DNA from: a virus
Direction: 5' to 3' (one strand)
IMG/VR virus record: IMGVR_UViG_3300049489_000174
Span: 1 to 52,429 of that record
DNA: 52,429 bases
Shown in pieces: positions 30,796-40,040 of the stretch (positions are counted from its first letter, which is position 1; each line of letters begins with the position of its first letter). The translations under genes were made by a program, and so were the position numbers. The notes beneath the pieces were generated by a model. It made no database searches. It was not told the origin of the DNA and worked only from the letters and a program-made list of their open reading frames with translations.

Positions 30796-33700
30796 TTATA
30801 ATCCTCTTACTACGCCTAGTTGTGCTGCTGACCCTACTGTGCTACCGTTAGTTGTTCTATCATCGCGTCTAAAGTCACCTTGACCGAAGGTATCGGTATT
30901 AGGTGTATCTATCTTATTACCTTTATCCTTAGCTTGCTTCTTTAATGCTTCTGTAACTCTCGCTTCTACTAGTGATTTAATCTCTGGTGCTAGCCCAGCC
31001 CACGCATCAGGCACAGATATTGATAGATTGTTTGTTACTGCTGCACCAGACTCTTTATTAACAGCAGCTATTGCTTTAGCGAATTGCTCTGCAATCATGC
31101 TTAACTGCGTAGTCTTAGGATCCGATGCTGCATCAGATATACCACTAGTGTACTTACTAGTTACATCTTCCATCTTAGACCCGATTAGTGCATCATATGA
31201 GTGTGAACGATTATTCCAGAATCGCTCTCCTTCGCCACGTTGTGTAGCATCAGACTTCATAGCATCATATGTTGATTCTATGTTACCACGAATCTCTTTT
31301 GCTCTATCCATATCTCCGCTGTTTAGTGCAGATTTATAGTTATCTATTAAGCCTGGTAGTCTCTTTTCTAACTGTTTGAAGTTAGGGCCAGTTCCGCCGG
31401 GTGTGCCATCATCTCTACGCTTACTACGACGGTCTTGAATATCGTTCAGTAGGTCTTCTGCCTTTTTACGCTCTGCTATTGACCTCTTATGTTCTTTATC
31501 TACATCTGATAGATACTTCTTATATGCATCGAGTTGTGTTTTTAATGCTTCTTCTTGTGCTTTAACTTCTGTCTTAGTCTTTTGATTTAGTATCTTATCG
31601 TATAATGCATCCATTTGATTTGTTATATCATTTACAGAGTTTCTACCTGCACTAAGCTCTGGATTAAATCTAGCCTGCGCATTCAGTAGTTCTGCTTGCT
31701 TATTATACTCTGCTACTACTTGCTCTAAGCGCTTTTGCATAGCACTTACTCTACTAAGATCCTGAGACTCTATAGCCTCTTTAAGATCATTCTCAGCTTT
31801 TAACTTTTCTTCTAATAGTGGTTGTAGTCCTTGTTCATACTCAATACGTATTTGTTTCTTTATATCTTCCAGCTGTGCCATTGCATCTTCACGTTGTAGT
31901 GCTAGGTCATCTAGTGCTTCACGTTGCTCAGGTAACATTCTATCATTCAATGATTTAGTTAAACGCTTGCCTGGAGTAATTCCACTATTAGTAGATGAGA
32001 AGTCCCACCCACCTGATGAGAATAATGATTTACCTGCTTCATCAGTACCAGTTTGTGATCCTGATATTGCATCATATGCATTCTGTAATTTTGCTTGCTT
32101 CTGCCTTTTGATAACCTCATTTATAACTTTAATTAATTCAGTCTGTGATATGCCAGAATCTTTTAATTGCTGTTTTGCAGCATCCATCAGTTCTTTAGGT
32201 ATTTTTTTATACCAATCTGTGACACCTTCTGTAGTAGTATTAGAAAGGTCTATAGTCTGTATATTTGAGTAATCATTGCCTTTAGTTCTATTCATTACAC
32301 CAGCAACTGCGCCGCTATTACCGAACATATCTTCATATTGCTGCCCAGCTTTCCCACCACCAGTAGCCTTATTAATAAACTCTGCCATTGCAGAGCCGGC
32401 GTTCTTTAATGAACTAGTTACAGAGTCTATGCCTGCACCGATGCGATGCCATAGATTATCTTGAATCTTTAATTGTGCTACTATAGCAGATCCATCAGAG
32501 TTTACAGTAGCACTCCATTCTTTCCACTTATCTAGATTGTTAGTTATTGCTGCTGCGCCACGCTTAGCGAATGCTTCATCGAATATTTCACCTAATGCTG
32601 TTAGGCTGCCGCCGGTCTTTTCCTTTATCTCTGCCATAACATCAGCGAATTGCTTGCCTTTGAATGCATTTTCGCCGTATGCTATTCCTAGACGATCTAA
32701 TTCTTTCTTAGCTTTAGCAGTTGGATTAGTTAGCCCGTCTATGATACGGTACATAGCGGTGAACTCTTGACCATTACGGAAACCAGCGTTAGTTAGTGCG
32801 ACTAAGCCAGTACCTAGGTCTTCTATAGATACACCAGCAGATTGTGCAGCTGATGCTACTTTGCCTAAGTGGCCATTCAATGCTTCTACTTGTATCTTAC
32901 CAGCATCAACGATGTTGAACAGCACATCATTTACATGTCCTAACTCATATACTGACTTGCCATATACAGTCATTGTTGTAGTTAGTGCTGATATAGCAGT
33001 CTTTAAATCACTACCTAGAACCATCTTTAACTGTAGTGCATTCTCCATGAACGTAGTTAATTCTGATTCTTTGATGCCAGAAGATAGTGCTTCTTTCATT
33101 CCTTTGACTACATCTATTATGTTAGTCTCGAATGCTGCCCCTAGTTCTCCCGCCTTTTTTCCTAGGTCTGATATTTGGTCTTTGAACGATAGTGCTGATG
33201 CTGCATTGTTATCGTACAGCGTACTCATATCAGCTAGAGTCTTATTTAGCTCTTTACCGTATACAAGTAGTCCAGCAACAGCTGCTGTAGCTCCTACTGC
33301 TGCACCACCTATTGCTAGTGTTGACCCGCCTAATTCTATTCCGCCCATTCCAACCATATTAGCTGCTGCATACATACCGCCAGCGGCTTGATAGTTGCCA
33401 GTCATTGTTGATAAACCAGCACCTATACGCAATGCTTTATCGGCACCCATTGAGAACGGTGCTGGTTGTTGTGGCTTCTTACTACGCGCAATTATATCTT
33501 CGCGTAATGCACGTATACGCGCAGCATCTTGTGATGCTTCTAATGCATTGGCTTTAGCTATTGATCTACCTACTGCATCCGCGGCTTGTTCTTGTAACCT
33601 CTGCTTTTCAGAATAAAATGCCTTAGCGTCGGCTAGTATCTGACGTTGCTTCTCTTTATTAGCATTTATCTCCGCTGTATTGAATTGCTTATTGGTACGT

Positions 33701-34002
33701 CCAGTTGCATTCTCTGCTTGTACTAGTAAATTATACTCTCTCTTAAATGCTTCTTCTTTTAATCGCTCTATTTCTTTTAATTGACTTGCTTGATCTTGTT
33801 TAATCTGGTTTAATATAGTTCCTAACTTCTTACGAACGCCCTCTGGAGCATTTGCCATCTCATCATTTAATTTCTTAAATGATGTTTGAAGCCCATCTAG
33901 TTCTTTCTTACCTTCACTGTTTAGCTTCTTTAGATTATCTATGGCCTTACTGGTATCAACAGTAGCCTTTATAACATAATCAACAGGAGAACTATCACTC
34001 AT
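30796..34002 (-). CDS. tape measure protein
   Basis: At 1068 aa this is the longest helical protein. It has an N-terminal coiled coil (about 1-180), a hydrophobic glycine/alanine-rich segment near residues 215-250 (IAAVGA-type membrane stretch), a conserved-looking helical block to about 560, and Glu/Gln/Lys coiled coils thereafter. These are the features of siphophage tape measures, which set tail length and are ejected into the host membrane. By the usual rule of about 1.5 angstrom per residue the tail would be roughly 160 nm. It follows the frameshifted chaperone gene with an ATGA-type overlap. Confidence 0.88.
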   Translation of the reverse strand: MSDSSPVDYVIKATVDTSKAIDNLKKLNSEGKKELDGLQTSFKKLNDEMANAPEGVRKKLGTILNQIKQDQASQLKEIERLKEEAFKREYNLLVQAENATGRTNKQFNTAEINANKEKQRQILADAKAFYSEKQRLQEQAADAVGRSIAKANALEASQDAARIRALREDIIARSKKPQQPAPFSMGADKALRIGAGLSTMTGNYQAAGGMYAAANMVGMGGIELGGSTLAIGGAAVGATAAVAGLLVYGKELNKTLADMSTLYDNNAASALSFKDQISDLGKKAGELGAAFETNIIDVVKGMKEALSSGIKESELTTFMENALQLKMVLGSDLKTAISALTTTMTVYGKSVYELGHVNDVLFNIVDAGKIQVEALNGHLGKVASAAQSAGVSIEDLGTGLVALTNAGFRNGQEFTAMYRIIDGLTNPTAKAKKELDRLGIAYGENAFKGKQFADVMAEIKEKTGGSLTALGEIFDEAFAKRGAAAITNNLDKWKEWSATVNSDGSAIVAQLKIQDNLWHRIGAGIDSVTSSLKNAGSAMAEFINKATGGGKAGQQYEDMFGNSGAVAGVMNRTKGNDYSNIQTIDLSNTTTEGVTDWYKKIPKELMDAAKQQLKDSGISQTELIKVINEVIKRQKQAKLQNAYDAISGSQTGTDEAGKSLFSSGGWDFSSTNSGITPGKRLTKSLNDRMLPEQREALDDLALQREDAMAQLEDIKKQIRIEYEQGLQPLLEEKLKAENDLKEAIESQDLSRVSAMQKRLEQVVAEYNKQAELLNAQARFNPELSAGRNSVNDITNQMDALYDKILNQKTKTEVKAQEEALKTQLDAYKKYLSDVDKEHKRSIAERKKAEDLLNDIQDRRSKRRDDGTPGGTGPNFKQLEKRLPGLIDNYKSALNSGDMDRAKEIRGNIESTYDAMKSDATQRGEGERFWNNRSHSYDALIGSKMEDVTSKYTSGISDAASDPKTTQLSMIAEQFAKAIAAVNKESGAAVTNNLSISVPDAWAGLAPEIKSLVEARVTEALKKQAKDKGNKIDTPNTDTFGQGDFRRDDRTTNGSTVGSAAQLGVVRGL

Positions 34003-34672
34003 AATTTGAATCCTAGGGACGTGGCTTCTTCTATGTCTCTTATGTTACCGTATGCAAGCAAATGACCTTGAGTAACTCTATCTTTAGAATAGAACCACTC
34101 AAGGTCTTTGCCAAATCTTTCACATAAACGATAAATTTGATATAGTTGAGTTCTACCTCTTGGTAACTCTGGCACTGAGCGTTTAATCTCATTACCTACT
34201 ACTACATCAAATTCTTCTTTAACATCTATTACGAATTTTTTTTTGTCTCATCAATCTCATCAACAGTGATCTGTGTTAGTTCATGTACTATACCGAACAC
34301 AGTTGATATATCACCTTCTGATAGTCCAGATGACCGAATCTCATCAGATAGAGCCTTCATGCTTTCCATATTAACAGGTAGATTAGTAAACTCTATTCCA
34401 GGGGTATTTTTAGTTACCTTCCAGAATGTGTACATATTCTTATGGAACTGCCACTCTTTATAATCAGCTATATACTTAGCATCTTCCCAATTAGTAACTC
34501 GCTCAGGTGGCTTACCTACGCGAGATATTTCTGTAACTGGTGGCGCTGGCTCTGGATATATCTTTATGAACTCGCGTTCTAGACCGATTGGTAGTGAAGT
34601 TACTACTAGTTCAACACCATGTATACTAATGGTGCGAGCTACTCGATCTATCTCTTTACCTTGAATACGCAT
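33999..34672 (-). CDS. tail assembly chaperone, -1 frameshift product (GT-type)
   Basis: A run of nine A residues on the minus strand lies four codons before the stop of the G-type gene. A one-base backward slip there continues as KKKFVIDVKEEFDVV and reads open for about 75 further codons. It ends in TGA at 34001-33999, overlapping the tape measure ATG. The T-type extension has normal protein composition and fills a gap with no other gene. This is the classic lambda G/GT arrangement. The coordinates cover the joined product of about 224 aa. Confidence 0.82.
34229..34672 (-). CDS. tail assembly chaperone, short (G-type) product
   Basis: The 147-aa unshifted product (RIQGKEIDRVARTISIHGVE at the start, DEIDETKKNS at the end) lies between tail tube and tape measure genes. 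In lambda-like phages the G protein coats the tape measure before tail-tube polymerisation, and a small fraction of ribosomes shift to make GT. The gene is helical in its C-terminal half. GGAGCAACC precedes the ATG. Confidence 0.75.
   Translation of the reverse strand: MRIQGKEIDRVARTISIHGVELVVTSLPIGLEREFIKIYPEPAPPVTEISRVGKPPERVTNWEDAKYIADYKEWQFHKNMYTFWKVTKNTPGIEFTNLPVNMESMKALSDEIRSSGLSEGDISTVFGIVHELTQITVDEIDETKKNS
34236..34244 (-). other. programmed -1 frameshift site (A9 run)
   Basis: Nine consecutive A on the coding strand (nine T on the plus strand), in the context ACA-AAA-AAA-AAT-TCG-TAA, allow tandem AAA slippage into the -1 frame just before the zero-frame stop. Confidence 0.8.
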
Positions 34673-34717
34673 GGTTGCTCCTATGCGATAGTGGAATGGA
34701 GGACGGAGATTATACTA

Positions 34718-35212
34718 TCAGGGCGTGAAAGTACGTGTTGGCTTTACAGCTAGACACATACCTGACACGCTAATGCTATTAGCATCATTACCTTCGCGGA
34801 AGTTCAACGACTCAGCGTGGAACTTGGGGAACAGTAGTGTTTCGTAGTTAGCTGGATTGCAAGGATCAAAGATCCTGAACTCTAGGTTCACACGGAATGG
34901 GCCACAACTAGGATCGACGTTCATCCAAGTTGAGGCATTACCAGCTTGACTAAGCGCATCGACAACGCTAACGCCAACGTTACCAGCGTTACCTTGCCAT
35001 TGCTCGAATAGGAATGAGAAGCTAACATCCATTTCCTTTTCATCACCAGCACGGCTGTGATCTATGACACCACGATTACGAATGGTGAAGCTAGGCGAAT
35101 GAACAGTGAAGTTTAGATCGCCAGAAGCAATGGGAATGATTAGAGTGTTAGGAGTACCCGAGCCGTCAATGATTTTAAGCTGGCCATGGCGAAGATTACG
35201 AGTAGATGACAT
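34718..35212 (-). CDS. major tail (tube) protein
   Basis: The 164-aa protein sits between the tail-terminator candidate and the tail chaperone genes. It has the all-beta layout of tail tube proteins (DLNFTVHSPSFTIRNRGV, DVSFSFLFEQWQ, RVNLEFRIFDP, AESLNFREGNDANSISVSGM). The codons are relatively GC-rich, in keeping with a structural protein made in quantity. Assignment rests on order, size and strand pattern. Confidence 0.7.
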   Translation of the reverse strand: MSSTRNLRHGQLKIIDGSGTPNTLIIPIASGDLNFTVHSPSFTIRNRGVIDHSRAGDEKEMDVSFSFLFEQWQGNAGNVGVSVVDALSQAGNASTWMNVDPSCGPFRVNLEFRIFDPCNPANYETLLFPKFHAESLNFREGNDANSISVSGMCLAVKPTRTFTP

Positions 35213-35215
35213 ATG

Positions 35216-35680
35216 TTATTCCTTATCTATGATAATACCTTCTGTAATGATAACAGAGGACATTAAGTGTAATGGCGGTGAGTTTTGATATATCTGTTTA
35301 GAGAAGTCAGATAGACTCCTCAAATCTATGTATTTAATTATACTCTCTTTGAACTGGATGCAACTACTTTTTATCTGTATATCTTGCTGATGAAACACAT
35401 CTTTATATATGTCTCCAAGCTCATATATCCTATTAATCTTTTTATCTGCTCTATGCTCTGCGTGTGCAGAGTATGTACTTATTTGTACAGCTATCTTTCT
35501 TCCTTGAGCATTCTTTCTAATATTCATAGGAATACTATACAGTAATTCAAACGATGCCCATTCATCTTTACCAGCAACAGATGGATTTGCCATACCTTTT
35601 AGAAACACTGGTGCAGTAGGCAGTATATCTGCTACCATCTTTGCTAGGCTAAGATATATCTCAGAGTCTTTAGCTTTCAT
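35216..35680 (-). CDS. tail terminator-like protein
   Basis: The 154-aa product lies upstream of the tail tube gene, where siphophages encode the tail terminator that caps the tube for joining. The sequence is mixed alpha/beta (IYLSLAKMVADILPTAPV, ASFELLYSIPMN, AVQISTYSAHAEHRADKKIN). The repeated 'V-Q-I-S' type strand followed by a helix is common to that family. No unique motif proves it. Confidence 0.5.
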   Translation of the reverse strand: MKAKDSEIYLSLAKMVADILPTAPVFLKGMANPSVAGKDEWASFELLYSIPMNIRKNAQGRKIAVQISTYSAHAEHRADKKINRIYELGDIYKDVFHQQDIQIKSSCIQFKESIIKYIDLRSLSDFSKQIYQNSPPLHLMSSVIITEGIIIDKE

Positions 35681-36174
35681 ATTGTTGCCTTAAATTTCTC
35701 AAAGGCTATCTTTACAAACCCTTGATGTTGTGATGGATAAAATCCATACTCAATATATTTAAGATATTTATCCCACATTCTATTAGCAAAGTAATATACA
35801 AACCCTTGCCTAGTCTTCTTCTTTACTAATCTCCATCCAGAGTAATTATCCCCATCTTCTAGCGAGAAGCCTGGGCCTATCTCTAGTCCCATTTTAGCAG
35901 CTGGATGTGACGGGTACATATCTCTGAATGCTGCAACACCAGCAGCAGCGCCAGTATCTTTAGGTGTTGCCTTTACTAATTCCATACCGAATACATGCAT
36001 AGCATAATCAGTCTTAGCTTCAAACTTACCAACCATGTCTTCTTCTATTACCTTCATTATATCTGCAAACTTAACAGAGGCTTCTTGTGGATTATTAACA
36101 ATTACAGGTGCTTTAGGTAATAGATTTCTACCTTTTACATTTAACTTCTCAGGTGTCATTTGAAGTCCGTGCAA
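35677..36174 (-). CDS. neck/tail-completion protein (HK97 gp10-like)
   Basis: The product has 165 aa. ATPKDTGAAAGVA near residue 80 echoes the TPVDTG-x-x motif of HK97 gp10-like neck proteins. A Tyr/Trp-rich C-terminal half (YFANRMWDKYLKYIEYGFYP) with repeated aromatics fits an interface protein. It overlaps both neighbours. Order (connector, gp10-like, terminator, tube) agrees with a siphovirus head-tail junction. Confidence 0.6.
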   Translation of the reverse strand: MHGLQMTPEKLNVKGRNLLPKAPVIVNNPQEASVKFADIMKVIEEDMVGKFEAKTDYAMHVFGMELVKATPKDTGAAAGVAAFRDMYPSHPAAKMGLEIGPGFSLEDGDNYSGWRLVKKKTRQGFVYYFANRMWDKYLKYIEYGFYPSQHQGFVKIAFEKFKATI

Positions 36175-36584
36175 CCTAATCTAATTCTAGATGCCAGTGT
36201 TGTAAAGTCTATAGCACATACACGCCACTTCTTTTTAAGCTGCGGATCATATAGTGTATCACCATCATTAATAGTGTATTTATCAGATACAGGTACTTCT
36301 ATAACAACATCGTACTTATCAATGTTGTCTATCTGTACAGCGCCGTCTCTATCCTTAAACTGCCGTACAGACTGTGAGTTGCGGTTAGCTAAACCTCTAT
36401 AAATACAACCTTCAATTAGGATCTTTATAGGATCACTGTCTAATACACCGGTAGTGTAGTCTAATTGTTTATTATAATCATGAGTTAAATACAGAGTAAC
36501 TTTATTATCAAAGATGACATAATCATCCTTAATACCTGTTACGAATAGGCATTCGATATTAGAGTTTAAGTCTATATCACTCAT
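36156..36584 (-). CDS. head-tail joining protein
   Basis: The 142-aa beta-rich product (DYVIFDNKVTLYLTHDYN, KYDVVIEVPVSDKYTINDGD, RVCAIDFTTLASRIRLGCTD) is encoded between the small connector gene and the gp10-like gene, the usual place of the head-closure protein. Its ends look like the SPP1 gp16/lambda FII class in size and strand pattern only. Confidence 0.5.
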   Translation of the reverse strand: MSDIDLNSNIECLFVTGIKDDYVIFDNKVTLYLTHDYNKQLDYTTGVLDSDPIKILIEGCIYRGLANRNSQSVRQFKDRDGAVQIDNIDKYDVVIEVPVSDKYTINDGDTLYDPQLKKKWRVCAIDFTTLASRIRLGCTDFK

Positions 36585-36590
36585 AAAGAC

Positions 36591-36821
36591 TCAGGTGTAG
36601 CCTACTGTTTCAATTTCCCAAGGCTCTTCTAATTCAGTTATCTGATCGTTCAGAGATTTGATCTGGTCGTCAAGCATCTTAGCATACTCTATCCAAGATA
36701 CTTTCTGACCATCAATATCGTAGTTAGGCTTAGGAGACTTACTAAGTAAATACTTCTGATCGACTAGGTTATCCCTAGTCTTCATCAGCTGTGTTTTTAT
36801 TTCATCGTCTGTATATGGCAT
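36591..36821 (-). CDS. 76-aa head completion/neck-associated protein
   Basis: A helical hairpin-like sequence with KPNYDIDGQKVSWIEYAKML, a pattern recurring in small phage neck proteins of the gpW-like group, and a second helix (QIKSLNDQITELEEPWE). It is the first gene after the major capsid gene and a hairpin, and the first of the neck set. Confidence 0.55.
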   Translation of the reverse strand: MPYTDDEIKTQLMKTRDNLVDQKYLLSKSPKPNYDIDGQKVSWIEYAKMLDDQIKSLNDQITELEEPWEIETVGYT

Positions 36822-36843
36822 AGATTATCCTTAGTAAGAGTAA

Positions 36844-36871
36844 CACCCAGGAGGGAGCAATCTCCTGGGTG
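36844..36871 (-). terminator. hairpin after the major capsid gene
   Basis: CACCCAGGAG/CTCCTGGGTG (36844-36853 and 36862-36871) is a perfect 10-bp stem with an 8-nt loop. On the minus strand TTACTCTTAC follows, a poor U-tract. It probably attenuates transcription or protects the capsid message, with readthrough into the neck and tail genes. Confidence 0.6.
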
Positions 36872-36900
36872 CCATTGTACTCCGCCCTCCACCCGGCGAA

Positions 36901-38067
36901 TTATGCGTTATATAGCTGAGCAACGTACCATGGAGCGCGAATGTATGCACCGCCGCGTTCATCAGCACGGAACTGAGCAACAACGTCACGATCAAAGTCG
37001 TCATCACTATTTGGTCCCTTAGCACGAACGCTAAGTGGGAATAATGTACGATAACGGAATGCAGTCTTAGGATCGCCAATGTACCAGTAATCAGCGGCGT
37101 TAGTAGCTGATACACCACCTTCGTTGACTAGGAGCCAATCTAGCCAAACGCTAGAAAGAACACTCATAGCATTGATAGGATTGCCGCTGATCGTGACGCG
37201 ATTACCAGTGTTGGTAGCTTCACGCACTTCTGTAGCGTTGAGGATACGCTTAGCAGTGTTGACCTTATAGGCACTTACAACCATAACCTTTGGAGTTACA
37301 GCGATAGGTTCACCTAGAGTGCGATCATCCTTCATAGCAGTGAACAACTGCATAGCAGTGTCGACGCTAGTCCAGTCGGCTAGAGGAGTAGAAGCCTTCT
37401 TATTGATACGCGCACCAGTGGTCAGGTAGGTATTAGCTGCAACGCCCTTGCGTGAGAAGCTATTATCTAGACCAGCGAACACGCGAAGAATGCGCTTCTC
37501 TTTATCAGTACCTAGACGCTTACCAATGCTCTGAGCCATCTCTAGGACTTTATCAGTCTTATCGAAGAAGATGATTTCGCGAGTTAGGCTGATACGTAGA
37601 CCGCGCTTCTTAGTACGAGGAACGTCGATGTAATCCTCACCGAACTTGGTGTCAGGATATTCCTCGCCTTCCTTCACTTCTAGAGCGTTATCATCAATAG
37701 GAGCAATACCAGGTTCACGGGTATTGTCTTCGTTAGAAGTTTCCTCTGAGACTAGCTGTGATCCGATGAACTCTGGAGCCTTATATGCCTCTAGAACACC
37801 CTGCATAATAAGGGTCTGAGTGATATTAGTGAATGCAGTCGAGTTTACTGGGTCAGTAGCTTCTTGAATAACCTTGGCTGAGCCTTCTGGACTATCCTTG
37901 CTTAGCTTCTGTAGGCAAGCAGAACCAAGAGTAGATTCAGCAATATCACGGATGCTTAGTTCATCCTTAGTGATCTTGCCTTCCTTCATAAGACTGACGA
38001 TATTCTCGGCTGTCTCACGAACTTCTGCTTTAGTCTTGCCTTCAAAGGCGACTGATAGATTTGACAT
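36901..38067 (-). CDS. major capsid protein
   Basis: The 388-aa protein follows portal, protease/scaffold and decoration genes in standard order. It has the HK97-like pattern: an acidic N-terminal arm, an E-loop region (residues about 120-160, EGEEYPDTKFGEDYIDVPRT), a long spine helix (DKVLEMAQSIGKRLGTDKEK), and a C-terminal part with WYIGDPKTAFRYRTLFPL. Codon choice is the most GC-rich and regular in the operon, as expected for the most abundant protein. A hairpin follows the gene. Confidence 0.85.
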   Translation of the reverse strand: MSNLSVAFEGKTKAEVRETAENIVSLMKEGKITKDELSIRDIAESTLGSACLQKLSKDSPEGSAKVIQEATDPVNSTAFTNITQTLIMQGVLEAYKAPEFIGSQLVSEETSNEDNTREPGIAPIDDNALEVKEGEEYPDTKFGEDYIDVPRTKKRGLRISLTREIIFFDKTDKVLEMAQSIGKRLGTDKEKRILRVFAGLDNSFSRKGVAANTYLTTGARINKKASTPLADWTSVDTAMQLFTAMKDDRTLGEPIAVTPKVMVVSAYKVNTAKRILNATEVREATNTGNRVTISGNPINAMSVLSSVWLDWLLVNEGGVSATNAADYWYIGDPKTAFRYRTLFPLSVRAKGPNSDDDFDRDVVAQFRADERGGAYIRAPWYVAQLYNA

Positions 38068-38085
38068 ATTATAAGCTCCTATTTA

Positions 38086-38565
38086 TTAGCGCTTAATAGC
38101 TGTATTGATGAGGCGGACTAGAACAGTTGTTGAACCAATCGGTGCTTCCTTGACTACAACACCAACTGCACGAGCCTTAGTAGCAACTGCTTCATAGGTC
38201 TGCTTTAGGTTGTTACCAGTGTCCTTCGATAGCCCAACATAGGTACCGAATAGATAAGCTGATGCAGCAGCAACAGTAAGAGGAACTTCAAAGTTACCAT
38301 CTTGTAGAAGCTGAACTTCTAGATCACGAGGATCAGTAGAAGCTGCACGACTACGGCCACTTGCAATACCACCTAAGGCAGCAGCAAAGTTAGTCTGAGT
38401 AGTAGCTAGATCAGTAGTCCAAGTGAATGAAGTTGCAGCTAAAGCTTTACCTGACACTACTGCGGTAGCATCACCAGGGAGAATAGTTGCAGCAGGGACA
38501 GTTGAGTTGAGTGTAACAGCTAATGTTACAGGCTCAGTAGGACCAGTACGATGAATAGTTGGCAT
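38086..38565 (-). CDS. head decoration protein
   Basis: The 159-aa Ala/Thr/Val-rich, beta-type protein is encoded directly before the capsid gene. Many siphophages place a capsid-stabilising decoration protein there. Sequence cues are a flexible N-terminus (HRTGPTEPVTLAVTL) and an Ala-rich middle. There is no catalytic motif. Tail-less structural roles other than decoration cannot be ruled out. Confidence 0.6.
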   Translation of the reverse strand: MPTIHRTGPTEPVTLAVTLNSTVPAATILPGDATAVVSGKALAATSFTWTTDLATTQTNFAAALGGIASGRSRAASTDPRDLEVQLLQDGNFEVPLTVAAASAYLFGTYVGLSKDTGNNLKQTYEAVATKARAVGVVVKEAPIGSTTVLVRLINTAIKR

Positions 38566-38577
38566 ATATTATATTCC

Positions 38578-39678
38578 TTACTTTTTACCTAGGGCTGCTA
38601 GGATTGAATCTTTATCGCACTTCTTCTTTCCTGGTGCTTTTGGAGTAGTTTCGACGCTCTCATGCTTGAGAGTCTGAGGAACTTCCTTAGCTATAGCCTT
38701 ACGATCAGCTAGAAGCTCTGTGGTATCTTTACCAGCTTCAATAGCTTCACGAACTAGCTTGGTGAATGTTGCAGTCACTAGATTAGCTGGAATACCAGTG
38801 ATGGCTTCCTGTACCTTCTTATCTAGTACCTTTTCTGCTTCGATAGCTTCTTCCTTAATCGCGGAGACAATGTCTTTACGAGAAGTCTTAAGCATTTCTA
38901 GCGTAACTTCTTCAATCTTCATATCATTTCCTTCTGTAGAGGTTGATGCAGATGTTGATTCTTGCACTGGAAAGAGTTTGCTAACTTCAAGGGTAGCATC
39001 CTCGTATATCGATTTTAATTTTAATGCCTTTTCCTTAGCGGTCAAACTCTTTTCCATTGAATACATGCTTTCCCACACTAAATCGCTAACTGCCCTTGCA
39101 ACTGTCCGTATTTTATCATCATCAGTTAGTTCAGTAATCTTATCTCCTACTACACCTTCTGAGAATAGACCATTAGTAGTGGATGCGTTACTTACTATAT
39201 CAACAGAGAATACTTTACCTACTTTGGTTACTGCATTCTCTGATTCTGAATAAACTACTTGTGCGACGTGCGACATACCTAGCTTAGAAGGCTTGTTCTC
39301 TGCCCACCACTTAACGGCTTCAAACAATGGGTGCTTCTCGTTAAGAACTACATCACCATATATTCCTTTACCTTCTTTGAATACTGGTGAGTCAATATAG
39401 CCTATCTTATCAGCAATGTCACGGTTCTGATATTCTGATTTATTATGATTGGTGTTTACATCCACACCATTATAATTAGACACAGAAGCTGATAGGGCTT
39501 CTTCTTTATAAGTATAAGGATCAGTTTTACCCTTTTCCTTATTCTTAGCCTTTAAGCCTACAAGGTGAACGTCTTTTATACGATTACCTTCAACCTTTAG
39601 GGCTTCATTATATACCTGTAATGACTCGCCATTAGGAGTTACTACAGTGTCTTCAAAGTGTACTTTGCGTTTACTCAT
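38578..39678 (-). CDS. prohead protease fused to a scaffold-like region
   Basis: The 366-aa protein has an N-terminal domain (about 1-190) with NTNHNK near residue 75 and LGMSHVAQVVYSESE near 133-147, a Ser/His arrangement seen in phage prohead proteases. From about residue 200 it becomes a charged helical region (VSKLFPVQESTSAST, then KIEEVTLEMLKTSRKD) typical of scaffolds, ending in a basic tail. A protease-scaffold fusion that chaperones capsid assembly and then self-cleaves is the best reading. The catalytic residues are inferred. Confidence 0.65.
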   Translation of the reverse strand: MSKRKVHFEDTVVTPNGESLQVYNEALKVEGNRIKDVHLVGLKAKNKEKGKTDPYTYKEEALSASVSNYNGVDVNTNHNKSEYQNRDIADKIGYIDSPVFKEGKGIYGDVVLNEKHPLFEAVKWWAENKPSKLGMSHVAQVVYSESENAVTKVGKVFSVDIVSNASTTNGLFSEGVVGDKITELTDDDKIRTVARAVSDLVWESMYSMEKSLTAKEKALKLKSIYEDATLEVSKLFPVQESTSASTSTEGNDMKIEEVTLEMLKTSRKDIVSAIKEEAIEAEKVLDKKVQEAITGIPANLVTATFTKLVREAIEAGKDTTELLADRKAIAKEVPQTLKHESVETTPKAPGKKKCDKDSILAALGKK

Positions 39679-40040
39679 TTGATTCGTCCTTCTACTAGTT
39701 GTAGGCGAGTATCCATAGCACTTACAACTTTATTAAAAGTCTTAAGTTCTACTTCTACACTCTTTATTAGTTCTTTAAGTTCTACGTTATTAGCCTTCAT
39801 ATTTGACAAGTGAATATCATGCTCTTTGATAGCGATGGTATTACCAGCGGATATTCCGTGTAGCCATACAAGATACATTATAATGAATGGAGTTACACTT
39901 ACAACAGCGTATTGTAGTATTGATTTAATACTTACTGCATTTAGTTTCTCTGTAGCCACGTTACGCTGGTCTTTACTGTTATGATGTGAATGGAAATCAA
40001 AGTCATCGTAGGATTCATTTTGCTTCTTAGCAGTTGTCAT
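39675..40040 (-). CDS. 121-aa membrane-anchored coiled-coil protein
   Basis: A His/Asp-rich hydrophilic N-terminus (DDFDFHSHHNSKDQRN) is followed by one transmembrane helix (about residues 42-66, LQYAVVSVTPFIIMYLVWLH) and a C-terminal coiled coil (ELKELIKSVEVELKTFNKVV). This topology is that of an inner-membrane spanin or a small holin-like accessory, but the gene sits between portal and protease and overlaps both by four bases. Lysis role is possible, not shown. Confidence 0.5.
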   Translation of the reverse strand: MTTAKKQNESYDDFDFHSHHNSKDQRNVATEKLNAVSIKSILQYAVVSVTPFIIMYLVWLHGISAGNTIAIKEHDIHLSNMKANNVELKELIKSVEVELKTFNKVVSAMDTRLQLVEGRIK

